64,000 nt of DNA from Pinirhizobacter soli (GTDB taxonomy: Bacteria > Pseudomonadota > Gammaproteobacteria > Xanthomonadales > Rhodanobacteraceae): positions 1 through 64,000 of the forward strand of contig NZ_JADZLQ010000004.1 in the NCBI RefSeq assembly GCF_015905305.1, in the 5' to 3' direction. The notes beneath the pieces are model-generated. The model was not told where the DNA came from. It made no database searches and was given only the letters and a program-made list of their open reading frames with translations. Within the stretch, counting starts at the first letter, position 1. Each line of letters begins with the position of its first letter. Positions 36,309 through 43,974 of the stretch are shown piece by piece. Position numbers and translations under genes: made by a program.

Positions 36309-38018
36309 ATGTCACGATCACGCGGAATCATCACGCTTGCCGTACTGGCCGCCATAGCGCTGCTTTATCTGCCCGTCCGGCACGCAGGATTTGTCTGGGA
36401 CGACCTTCTGAACTTCCAGCAGATGCCCTGGCTACGCACGGGTGACCAGTGGAAGCAGATCATTTTCCGCGGCTATAACGACTGGGCATACTATTTCCGC
36501 CCACTGATCATTGCTTTTTTTACGCTGCAGATCCGCCTGTTCGATGACGCACCCGGACCCATGCACCTGGTGTCGCTGGCGATGCACTTGCTCAATACCT
36601 TCATCGTGGGGCTGCTCGCGCTTCGTCTTCGAGCAGCTTGCGGGCGGCAAGACGATGGACTTGAACGTTGGCTAGTGCCAGCACTACCGATGCTGTTCTT
36701 CGGCCTTCACCCGGCGTTGGTTGAAGCCGTAGTCTGGGTGGGCTGCCAGTTCGAACTGGCGCTCACCCTATTCATATTGCTAGCCCTGCTGGCGAATCTC
36801 TCGATCAAGTCGCAGCTGTTCCGTGCGATCGTCGTCGGCGCCCTATTCTTCTTGTCGGCGCTGTCAAAGGAGTCTGCGGTGTGTTTCCCGCTGCTCCTGC
36901 TGTGCCAGGACATGCTCTTGGCCCGCGACGCCGCAAGTAACGGCTTCGCGCGCCGGATGATGTCGTTCGTGCGTGAGCGCGGAGGGATATACATGGCTTG
37001 CGCCATAGCTGGCTTGATTTACCTGGGCCTGCGGCAATGGGCGCTGGGGCGGATCAATCCTCTAGCCCAAGTGCATGTGGACGTACTGACCAACCTGCAG
37101 CAAGCCTGCTTTCTATACCTGCGTTATTGGGCGTTGGCGATCGTGCCTTCGGGCCTCAATCCGTTGCATCCGGCCCTGCCCTACCCGCCGGAACACCTCA
37201 CCGCGCTTAGCGGCCTGATTGATGTAGCCGCCATCTCCATAGTCATCGGTGCGATCATCTTGGCTGTGCGACGCCGTTCGCCCGCGGCCATCTCGGTACT
37301 GGCTTTTAGCGTGGCGATCGCGCCCGCGCTGCACCTGGGCAGCATCAATTTCGACGGCAGCACCTATCACGAGCGCTACGCGATGCTGGCCATCGCCGCA
37401 CTGGCGGTTTTTGTGCCTACCGCCTTCAGCCGTTGGCCATTTGCCACATCCAACCGCGTTGTTTCCGTCGTCCCTGCAGTGGCGTGTCTGGCGTGGCTTG
37501 CCACGTCGATCCTCGCCCTGATCACGGTGATCCCCCTGTGGTCGTCCAACCTGCGTCTTTGGGAGTGGGCCCTGGCAGTAAATCCCCATGCTGAAGAGGC
37601 GAAGGCGATGCTGTTCAATGCCTACGATGCCGCCGGTCGTACCAGCGATGCGCGCCATCTTGCCGACCGAATCATGAGTGACCCCGTACCCTGCGACAAA
37701 TGCGTGGTGAATGTGGCCAACTTCGCCCTGGACCAGGGTGATCTGGCCCTCGCCAGTACCGCGCTGGACAAGGTGCAGGCTTCGCGGCAGCTGCGTTACG
37801 ACCCTCGGATGCTGCATTCGTACCTGTTCGGTCGCGCTCGCTGGCTATTGGCCACGGGCCAGATCGCGGACGGCAAGGCGATGCTGACTATGACCATCGA
37901 GGGGGACCCGACCGATCCCCAACCTTATGCCGTGATGGGCAGCGTGTTGCTGCGCGAAGGCAACGCTGATGAAGCAGAAAGATATCTGAGCAAGGCCAGG
38001 GCATTGACGCTGCCCTGA
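36309..38018 (+). CDS. GT-C-like polytopic membrane protein with C-terminal TPR-like tail (1)
   Basis: This 569-aa protein has about ten hydrophobic spans (residues 5-430) and a soluble C-terminal tail with TPR-like helices (EAKAMLFNAYDAAGRTSDARHLADR, then LRYDPRMLHSYLFGRARWLLATG). In the first loop a DD pair (FVWDDLLNFQQ, about residue 32) is followed by YFRPL and later ALSKESA. The same order of motifs is found in the two GT-C-like proteins at 43975 and 46017. GT-C enzymes use lipid-linked sugars and have an acidic pair in this first loop. I infer a glycosyltransferase, perhaps TMTC-related. It is the odd one out in lacking YEHRNY. Confidence 0.7.
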   Translation: MSRSRGIITLAVLAAIALLYLPVRHAGFVWDDLLNFQQMPWLRTGDQWKQIIFRGYNDWAYYFRPLIIAFFTLQIRLFDDAPGPMHLVSLAMHLLNTFIVGLLALRLRAACGRQDDGLERWLVPALPMLFFGLHPALVEAVVWVGCQFELALTLFILLALLANLSIKSQLFRAIVVGALFFLSALSKESAVCFPLLLLCQDMLLARDAASNGFARRMMSFVRERGGIYMACAIAGLIYLGLRQWALGRINPLAQVHVDVLTNLQQACFLYLRYWALAIVPSGLNPLHPALPYPPEHLTALSGLIDVAAISIVIGAIILAVRRRSPAAISVLAFSVAIAPALHLGSINFDGSTYHERYAMLAIAALAVFVPTAFSRWPFATSNRVVSVVPAVACLAWLATSILALITVIPLWSSNLRLWEWALAVNPHAEEAKAMLFNAYDAAGRTSDARHLADRIMSDPVPCDKCVVNVANFALDQGDLALASTALDKVQASRQLRYDPRMLHSYLFGRARWLLATGQIADGKAMLTMTIEGDPTDPQPYAVMGSVLLREGNADEAERYLSKARALTLP

Positions 38019-38037
38019 CCCTGCACGATGGGCTGAA

Positions 38038-40113
38038 TCAATGCTCCGTCGTCGGAGCCGTCCACTGTTTCAGCCACGCATTCACCGTCTCATGCCACTG
38101 CACGCTGTTCTGCGGCTTCAGCACCCAGTGGTTCTCATCCGGGAAGTGCAGCAGCTGGCTGGGAATGCCACGTCGCTGTAGTGCATTGAACGCGCCCAGG
38201 CCCTGTGTATCGGGAATGCGGAAGTCCTTTGCCGAGTGGACGATCAGCATCGGCACGCGCCAATCCTTCACGTGGTTGACCGGATTGAACTTCTCGTAGT
38301 TCTCCGGGTGCTCGAACTGCTCGCCGCTGTTTTCCTTTTCCTCGAACCACAATTCCTCGGTCTCGTAATACATGGCGCGGGCGTCGAACACGCCGTCGTG
38401 GTCGACAAAGCACTTGAACGGCTGGTTCCAGTTGCCGGCCATCCAGTACACCATGTAGCCACCGTAGCTGGCGCCCAGGGCGCAGGCGCGGTCGCCGTCC
38501 AGGAAGTTGTACTTCGAAAGCGCCGCCGACCAGCCTGCTTTCAGGTCGTCCAGCGGCTTGCCACCCCAGTCACCGGAGATGCTTTCGGTGAAGGCCTGGC
38601 CATAGCCGGTGGAGCCGTGGAAGTTGATGGTGACCACGGCGAAGCCCTGGCCGGCATAGGTCTGCGGGTTCCAGCGATAGCTCCAGCCATCGTTCATCGC
38701 GCCCTGCGGGCCGCCATGGATGATGAAGGCCACCGGGTATTTCTGGCCCTTCTTGTAGCCCACGGGCTTGACCACGTAGCCCTGCACCGTCTCATTGTTC
38801 CAGCCCTTGAAGGTGAAGAACTCAGCGTCGCCGGTCTTGGCGTTCTTGATGCGCGCGGCGTTGTAATGGGTTACCTGTTTCAAGCCCTTGCCGCGGGTGT
38901 CGGCGGTGTAAAGGTCGGCCGGCACTTTAAGATCGTCACGCTGCAGCAGGATGCGCTTCGCGCCCAGTGCGAATCCGCCGATGGTGCCCTTGTCGGTGAG
39001 CTTGGTCACCTTGCCCGTGGCCACGTCGATGGCGAACAGCGGGTGCTGGCCGTTGTCGTCGGTGGTGGTGTAGAGCGTCTTGCCGTCGTCGCTGATCTGC
39101 AGGCTGCCCGCTGAGCGATCCCAGCCTGGCGCCACTTCGTGGCGGGTGCCGCTGGCGAGGTCCAGGGCCATGATGCCGAAGCGGTCGACCTCGTAGCCGG
39201 GCTCCTTCATAGCCGTGTAGTAAAGGGTTTTGCCGTCGCGGGACACCAGCGGGTTGGCATCCCACGCCTGGTTTTCCTGGGTCAGGTTTTTCGGTGCGGC
39301 GGAGCCGTCGGCTGGTACCTGGTAGATGTCGAAGTTGGTGGACCATGGCTCGCTGGTGCCGGCGATGCGCACGTCGAAGAACACCGAGCGGCCATCGGGC
39401 GAGAACGAGAACTCATCGTCGCTGCCATCGGGCTTGCCCGGGACGTCGCCGTCGATACCGCGGGTGAGCAGCGTGGGCTCCGCCGTGGCACCGGTGGTGG
39501 GGGCGATGAACAGTTGCGAGCGGCGGCCGTCTTCCCAGGTGTCCCAGTGGCGCACGAATAGCTTGTTATAAACGGTGCCGGAAGCTTTGTCCTTGGCACG
39601 GCCGTCGAGTTTTTCCTTGGTGCAGGAAAGGTCGGCGCAGTCGGTGAACACTTCCATCGACAGCAGCACGTGGCTGCCGTCGGGCGACAGCTTGTAGCTG
39701 TCGATATCCAGCACCGTGGAGGTGACCTGGGTGGCCGAACCGGAGGCGGCAAGCGCTTTGCCCTTGGTGTCAACGCCCTGGCGGAAGAGCTGCGAGGTAT
39801 CGCCGGCATTGGCCAGGTAGTACACGGCCGAACCATCCGGTGCCCAGCGCGGGGTGTTGCCCTTGTCGGACAACTTCACCGGCGTGCCGCCCTTGTCCAA
39901 GTCCAGCAAGTAGATCGCCGTATTGCCCTTGTTGGCCGCGTAGTCGGTAGTGCGCAGGCTGAAGATGGCGAAGCGCCCATCCGGGGAAAGCTGGGGATCC
40001 CCTACCCGGTCCATCATCACCAGGTCGCGGACCGAGAACGGATGCGGGCCGTCGGCGGCCAGGGCGGGGCCCGCGGCAAGCGCCAGGGCAAGCGCGGCGA
40101 ACAAGGGTTTCAT
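38038..40113 (-). CDS. S9 family serine peptidase (prolyl oligopeptidase/dipeptidyl peptidase type)
   Basis: This exported 691-aa peptidase has a signal peptide (MKPLFAALALALAAGPALA). A beta-propeller with WD-like repeats follows (residues about 25-410; FSPDGRSVFFDV, SRDGKTLYYTAMK). The C-terminal alpha/beta-hydrolase domain has GASYGGYM (nucleophile serine), the SAKDFRIP aspartate and DENHWV histidine of the triad. Start at 40113 (ATG) is preferred over GTG at 40119 because GGAG lies 5 nt upstream of it. It probably releases dipeptides in the periplasm, next to a peptide transporter on the other strand that could import them. Confidence 0.92.
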   Translation of the reverse strand: MKPLFAALALALAAGPALAADGPHPFSVRDLVMMDRVGDPQLSPDGRFAIFSLRTTDYAANKGNTAIYLLDLDKGGTPVKLSDKGNTPRWAPDGSAVYYLANAGDTSQLFRQGVDTKGKALAASGSATQVTSTVLDIDSYKLSPDGSHVLLSMEVFTDCADLSCTKEKLDGRAKDKASGTVYNKLFVRHWDTWEDGRRSQLFIAPTTGATAEPTLLTRGIDGDVPGKPDGSDDEFSFSPDGRSVFFDVRIAGTSEPWSTNFDIYQVPADGSAAPKNLTQENQAWDANPLVSRDGKTLYYTAMKEPGYEVDRFGIMALDLASGTRHEVAPGWDRSAGSLQISDDGKTLYTTTDDNGQHPLFAIDVATGKVTKLTDKGTIGGFALGAKRILLQRDDLKVPADLYTADTRGKGLKQVTHYNAARIKNAKTGDAEFFTFKGWNNETVQGYVVKPVGYKKGQKYPVAFIIHGGPQGAMNDGWSYRWNPQTYAGQGFAVVTINFHGSTGYGQAFTESISGDWGGKPLDDLKAGWSAALSKYNFLDGDRACALGASYGGYMVYWMAGNWNQPFKCFVDHDGVFDARAMYYETEELWFEEKENSGEQFEHPENYEKFNPVNHVKDWRVPMLIVHSAKDFRIPDTQGLGAFNALQRRGIPSQLLHFPDENHWVLKPQNSVQWHETVNAWLKQWTAPTTEH

Positions 40114-40244
40114 GGGCACTCCGTGGGCGTGTCGTTCCAGCCCGTGACGGTAAGCGGCGCGCGGGCGTGGCGCAAGGGTTGTCCCCCATCAACCCGTCAT
40201 TCCCGGCATACTCCCGGCCGATCCCACGTGCCAGGCTCCAACGC

Positions 40245-41969
40245 ATGACCCTTGAAGATGCCCAGGCCCACGATCCGGGCGAAGACCTGTTCGGCCACCC
40301 CAAGGGCCTGTACGTCTGCTTCTTTACCGAGATGTGGGAGCGGTTTTCGTTCTATGGCATGAAGGCCCTGCTGGCGCTGTACCTGATCAAGCACCATGGC
40401 TTTTCCGACACCGAAAGCCTGACCCTGGTCGGCGCCTATGGCGGCCTGGTCTACGCAACGCCGGTGCTGGGCGGCATCCTGGCCGACCGGTTCTTAGGAA
40501 TGCGCAAGGCGGTGATCCTGGGCGGCGTGCTGCTATGCCTGGGCCACCTGGGCATGGCGGTGGAAGGCCATCAGGCCACCATGGGTGCCGATGGCGTGGT
40601 GCACCGGGACCTCTTCGCGCTTAGTGTTTTTTATCTTTCGCTGGCGTTGATCATCAGCGGCGTGGGGTTCCTGAAACCCAATATTTCCACCGTGGTAGGC
40701 AAGCTCTACCCCGAGAACGACCCCCGGCTGGATTCGGGCTTTACCTTGTTCTATGCCGGCATCAACGTGGGCGCGCTGTTCTCGGCGATCATCTGCGGCT
40801 ACCTGGGCGATACCTATGGCTGGAGCTACGGCTTCGGCGCCGCAGGGATCGGCATGCTTGCCGGGTTGGCGGTATTCGTTACCGGACAGCGGCATCTGCA
40901 GGGGCATGCCGAGCCGCCCAGCATGGAGCGGCTGAAGCGCCGGGTGTTGGGGCCGCTCAATACCGAATGGGCGATCTATCTGGGTGCCGCCCTGGCCTTG
41001 CCGGTGCTTTGGGGCCTGATGCAGCTGGGCAATGCCGTTCTTTGGCTGCAGCTGGCGACGATGGCCGGCTGGCTGGGGTGGCTGGCGTGGTACGTGACCA
41101 TGCGCTGCGACAAGGTGCAGCGCCACCGCATGCTGGCCTGCGTGTTTTTCGTGGCGGTGTGCCTGCTGTTCTTCTCGCTGTATGAGCAGACCTATGGCTC
41201 GTGGGTGCTGTTCAACGATCGTATGCTGGGCAAGGATTTATTCCCCTCGATGGTGATCCGCGAGGGTCACCCGGTGCCGTGGTCGACCATCCCGTTGATC
41301 CTTAGCCCCTTCGCGGTGGGCGCAGCGCTGGCCATGAAGTCCACGCGGATGGCCAAGTTGCTGCTGGGTGGCCTTACCCTGGCGGGCACCTTGTTGATCC
41401 TGCGCGACTGCGTGGTGCTGCCGCAGACGGCGAGCTCGCTTACCTATTTGGGCGCGTTCTTTATCGTGCTGATTTCGCCGCTATTTGCCTGGCTTTGGCC
41501 GGCGCTGGAACGCCGGGGCTGGAACCCCAGCAAGGCGAACAAGAGCGCCATCGGCCTGGCCTTCGCAGGCCTGGCCTTCCTGCCGCTGGCCATGGGCAAT
41601 GCCACGGTGACCGCCACGTCGCTCGGTAGCGTGTGGTGGATCGTGCTTGCGTACTTCCTGATCGAGGTGGGCGAAGTGGCGCTGGCGCCGATCGGCCTGG
41701 CGGCGGTGGCAGAGCTGTCCGTGCCGCAGGTGGTGGGGCTGATGATGGGTGCCTGGTGGCTGGGGACGTCGCTGTCCGAGCAGGTGGCTTCGATCTTTGG
41801 GAAATGGGCAGCGCTGGATATTCCGCTGGATGGGAAGATCGACTTCGCGGTGGCTAGTGCGAAGTATGGGCAGTTGTTCGACAAGATGGTTTGGGTGGGG
41901 TTGGGGGCTGCGGTGGTGGCGTTAGTGGTGGGGCCGGTGATCAGGCGCTGGATGCACGGCGCCCGCTAG
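40245..41969 (+). CDS. POT-family proton-coupled oligopeptide transporter
   Basis: This 574-aa inner-membrane protein has about 13 membrane spans. It contains the POT/PTR2 hallmarks: CFFTEMWERFSFYGMKALLALYL near the N-terminus, LGGILADRFLGMRKAV, FYAGINVGAL (the FYxxINxG motif) and SLYEQTYGSW. Such transporters bring di- and tripeptides in with protons. The start at 40245 (MTLEDAQAHDPG) gives the normal length. It is divergent from the S9 peptidase, 131 bp apart, suggesting a shared job in peptide use. Confidence 0.93.
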   Translation: MTLEDAQAHDPGEDLFGHPKGLYVCFFTEMWERFSFYGMKALLALYLIKHHGFSDTESLTLVGAYGGLVYATPVLGGILADRFLGMRKAVILGGVLLCLGHLGMAVEGHQATMGADGVVHRDLFALSVFYLSLALIISGVGFLKPNISTVVGKLYPENDPRLDSGFTLFYAGINVGALFSAIICGYLGDTYGWSYGFGAAGIGMLAGLAVFVTGQRHLQGHAEPPSMERLKRRVLGPLNTEWAIYLGAALALPVLWGLMQLGNAVLWLQLATMAGWLGWLAWYVTMRCDKVQRHRMLACVFFVAVCLLFFSLYEQTYGSWVLFNDRMLGKDLFPSMVIREGHPVPWSTIPLILSPFAVGAALAMKSTRMAKLLLGGLTLAGTLLILRDCVVLPQTASSLTYLGAFFIVLISPLFAWLWPALERRGWNPSKANKSAIGLAFAGLAFLPLAMGNATVTATSLGSVWWIVLAYFLIEVGEVALAPIGLAAVAELSVPQVVGLMMGAWWLGTSLSEQVASIFGKWAALDIPLDGKIDFAVASAKYGQLFDKMVWVGLGAAVVALVVGPVIRRWMHGAR

Positions 41970-42096
41970 CGTCCATTTGAATTGCTGATGGCCGCCACCG
42001 CGATCAGCCGCGCCTAGACCTGTTTAGGGCGAGGTCGCCAAGTCCCGACAAATTTGTGACCCGAGTCTCGTTTGAGCGTCAGGTAGGCAAGGGTAC

Positions 42097-42112
42097 CGGT
42101 ATGATTTGTGCT
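42097..42112 (+). promoter_or_regulatory. Candidate sigma-54 promoter for the first pilin gene
   Basis: CGGTATGATTTGTGCT has GG (42098-42099) and GC (42110-42111) exactly 10 bases apart, the invariant spacing of -24/-12 sigma-54 promoters. The ATG is 36 bp further. Pilin genes in Pseudomonas use RpoN with PilR, which supports the call. The match outside GG/GC is only fair. Confidence 0.4.
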
Positions 42113-42147
42113 GGAGTTTGGAATATCCAGGGGAAAATCTAGCGGCC

Positions 42148-42573
42148 ATGAAGAACACAAGGGGCTTCACGCTTATCGAGTTGATGATCGTGGTGGCCAT
42201 TATTGCCATCCTCGCCGCCATCGCCATCCCTGCATACCAGGACTATACGATCCGCGCCCAGGTAGCCGAGGGCATTACGCTTTCCACAGGGGCAAAGACA
42301 GCCGTTTGGGATTTCTTCGCCGACAAGGGCCGGCTGCCCCCATCCAATACTTCTGCTGGTCTCGTATCGGCGACGTCGATCAGGGGACAATATGCCAGTT
42401 CAGTTACTGTCACTAGCGGCTTGATTCAAGTTGCTTTCACAACCCCCAAAGCCAATCCAGCGCTTAGCGCTGCCACGTTGCTGCTGTCGCCCGTGAGCTA
42501 CACCGGAAGCATTCAGTGGACCTGTAAAGCAACTTTGATGAAGAGCAACTACCTGCCTTCCAGCTGCCGATAG
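42148..42573 (+). CDS. Type IV pilin (diverged copy)
   Basis: This 141-aa type IVa prepilin has the leader MKNTRG and the PilD cleavage site G|FTLIEL (with glutamate 5). A hydrophobic helix follows ([29 protein letters not shown]). The C-terminal disulfide-bonded region has the pair in [17 protein letters not shown]. It resembles the next two pilins in the helix but differs in the globular part ([21 protein letters not shown]). It may be a minor or alternative major pilin. The pilus genes pilB, pilC and pilD lie 15 kb downstream. Confidence 0.93.
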   Translation: MKNTRGFTLIELMIVVAIIAILAAIAIPAYQDYTIRAQVAEGITLSTGAKTAVWDFFADKGRLPPSNTSAGLVSATSIRGQYASSVTVTSGLIQVAFTTPKANPALSAATLLLSPVSYTGSIQWTCKATLMKSNYLPSSCR

Positions 42574-42898
42574 CAACTCTTTTACTGACGCTTAAGGTCA
42601 CTATGTGACGCCTAGCGTCGATGCTCTAACCGGGATTTTTGTGAGCCAGTTCAATGCTGTTGTGGTTGCTCTGCCTAGAACAAACCCCGACAATCGCATT
42701 GCCCCGCAATGATGGGGGCACCGCCCGCCGAGTCACGTGGCATGCAAGATGCTTAGTGACTCCGCGAGCTTCCTGGTCGTTTCCTGCCAACGATTAAGTG
42801 GAAGGGGGAGGTTTCGGATCTGCCTAGGAGGATCCGAGGCTGGGGCTCAGGGGGCATCACACTTTTGGTTAGCTAACCACCGTTAGGAAGGAACATCC
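42574..42898. other. 325-bp intergenic stretch between pilin genes
   Basis: No gene is seen. A nested hairpin (42587-42619: outer GACGCT/AGCGTC, inner GTCAC/GTGAC) lies 14 bp past the first pilin and could be a terminator, with T5 16 bp further. The right end has a GG-N10-GC pair (TGGGGCTCAGGGGGCA, 42841-42856), a weak sigma-54-like site, and then GGAAGGAA upstream of pilA. Confidence 0.6.
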
Positions 42899-43336
42899 AT
42901 GAAGACCGTACAGAAGGGTTTCACGCTCATCGAACTGATGATCGTGGTTGCCATCATCGCCATCCTGGCCGCCATCGCTATCCCGGCGTACCAGGATTAC
43001 ACCATCCGTTCGCAGGTTTCGGAAGGTCCCGTTCTCGCCGATGGCGCCAAGACGGCTGTTGCCGAGTTCTACCAGAACACCGGTCGTTTCCCGCTCAACA
43101 ACGGCTCGGCAGGTCTCGCCGCCGCCCTCAGCATCAAGGGTCAGTACGTAAGCTCGATCACCATCGGGGCCTCGACCGGCCTGATCACGGCTGCCTACGG
43201 CGGTCCCAAGGCCAGCACCAAGATCCCCACCGCCAGCACCCTGGTCCTTTCGCCGATCACTAATGCCGGCAGCATCGCGTGGACCTGCAAGTCCGCGACG
43301 CTCAAGACCAACTACATCCCGTCGTCCTGCCGTTAA
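42899..43336 (+). CDS. pilA: Type IV pilin, major pilin candidate (copy 1)
   Basis: This 145-aa prepilin has leader MKTVQKG, the conserved G|FTLIEL processing site (glutamate 5), a hydrophobic N-terminal helix and a globular domain ([23 protein letters not shown]). The C-terminal pair is [15 protein letters not shown]. It is almost identical to the next gene: visible differences are Thr/Asn in STLVLSP and Thr/Arg before the first cysteine. GGAAGGAA lies 7 nt upstream of the ATG. A strong terminator follows at 43363, so it is likely transcribed on its own. Confidence 0.95.
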   Translation: MKTVQKGFTLIELMIVVAIIAILAAIAIPAYQDYTIRSQVSEGPVLADGAKTAVAEFYQNTGRFPLNNGSAGLAAALSIKGQYVSSITIGASTGLITAAYGGPKASTKIPTASTLVLSPITNAGSIAWTCKSATLKTNYIPSSCR

Positions 43337-43362
43337 TTTTCTGGCAAATTGCGGATTGCAAG

Positions 43363-43388
43363 GAGCCGCCTCGTGCGGCTCTTTGTTT
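43363..43388 (+). terminator. Rho-independent terminator of pilA copy 1
   Basis: GAGCCGC (43363-43369), loop CTCGT, GCGGCTC (43375-43381), then TTTGTTT. It is a perfect 7-bp stem with a T-rich tail 27 bp after the stop, separating the two pilA copies. Confidence 0.85.
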
Positions 43389-43462
43389 AAGCAGGGAAGC
43401 TGATAGCGAATAAGGAGACCTACACCCAAGCAATTTTTGCTCGCACAACAAGGATTACTTCC

Positions 43463-43900
43463 ATGAAGACCGTACAGAAGGGTTTCACGCTCATCGAACT
43501 GATGATCGTGGTTGCCATCATTGCCATTCTGGCCGCCATTGCTATCCCGGCGTACCAGGATTACACCATCCGTTCGCAGGTTTCGGAAGGTCCTGTTCTC
43601 GCCGATGGCGCCAAGACGGCCGTCGCCGAGTTCTACCAGAACACCGGTCGTTTCCCGCTCAACAACGGCTCGGCAGGTCTTGCAGCCGCCCTCAGCATCA
43701 AGGGTCAGTACGTAAGCTCGATCACCATCGGCGCCTCGACCGGTCTGATCACGGCTGCCTACGGTGGTCCCAAGGCCAGCACCAAGATCCCCACCGCCAG
43801 CAACCTGGTTCTTTCTCCGATCACCAATGCCGGTAGCATCGCGTGGCGCTGCAAGTCCGCGACGCTCAAGACCAACTACATTCCCTCGTCCTGCCGTTAA
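43463..43900 (+). CDS. pilA: Type IV pilin, major pilin candidate (copy 2)
   Basis: This 145-aa prepilin differs from copy 1 by only a few residues (Asn for Thr in SNLVLSP; Arg for Thr before CKSAT). The two genes share most bases but many third positions differ, so they are a tandem duplicate that is diverging or partly homogenised. The processing site, helix and C-terminal disulfide loop are intact. The upstream region differs from that of copy 1: a -12-like TTTTTGCT is present but no GG at -24. Confidence 0.94.
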   Translation: MKTVQKGFTLIELMIVVAIIAILAAIAIPAYQDYTIRSQVSEGPVLADGAKTAVAEFYQNTGRFPLNNGSAGLAAALSIKGQYVSSITIGASTGLITAAYGGPKASTKIPTASNLVLSPITNAGSIAWRCKSATLKTNYIPSSCR

Positions 43901-43922
43901 TTTTTGCCTTATCGCGGTAATA

Positions 43923-43952
43923 TTGGGAAGCCACGAATGTGGCTCTTCCCAA
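43923..43952. promoter_or_regulatory. Hairpin between pilA copy 2 and the GT-C operon
   Basis: TTGGGAAGCCAC (43923-43934), loop GAAT, then GTGGCTCTTCCCAA (43939-43952) pairs over 12 bp with a two-base bulge. There is no T-run, so it might allow partial readthrough from pilA into the downstream genes. Confidence 0.45.
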
Positions 43953-43974
43953 CCAGCCAGGCGACCATCGACAC

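Noticed and set aside
43463-43900. Possible sigma-54 promoter before pilA copy 2
   Set aside because: The -12-like TTTTTGCT is present, but the bases 12 upstream are CA rather than GG, so the pair fails.
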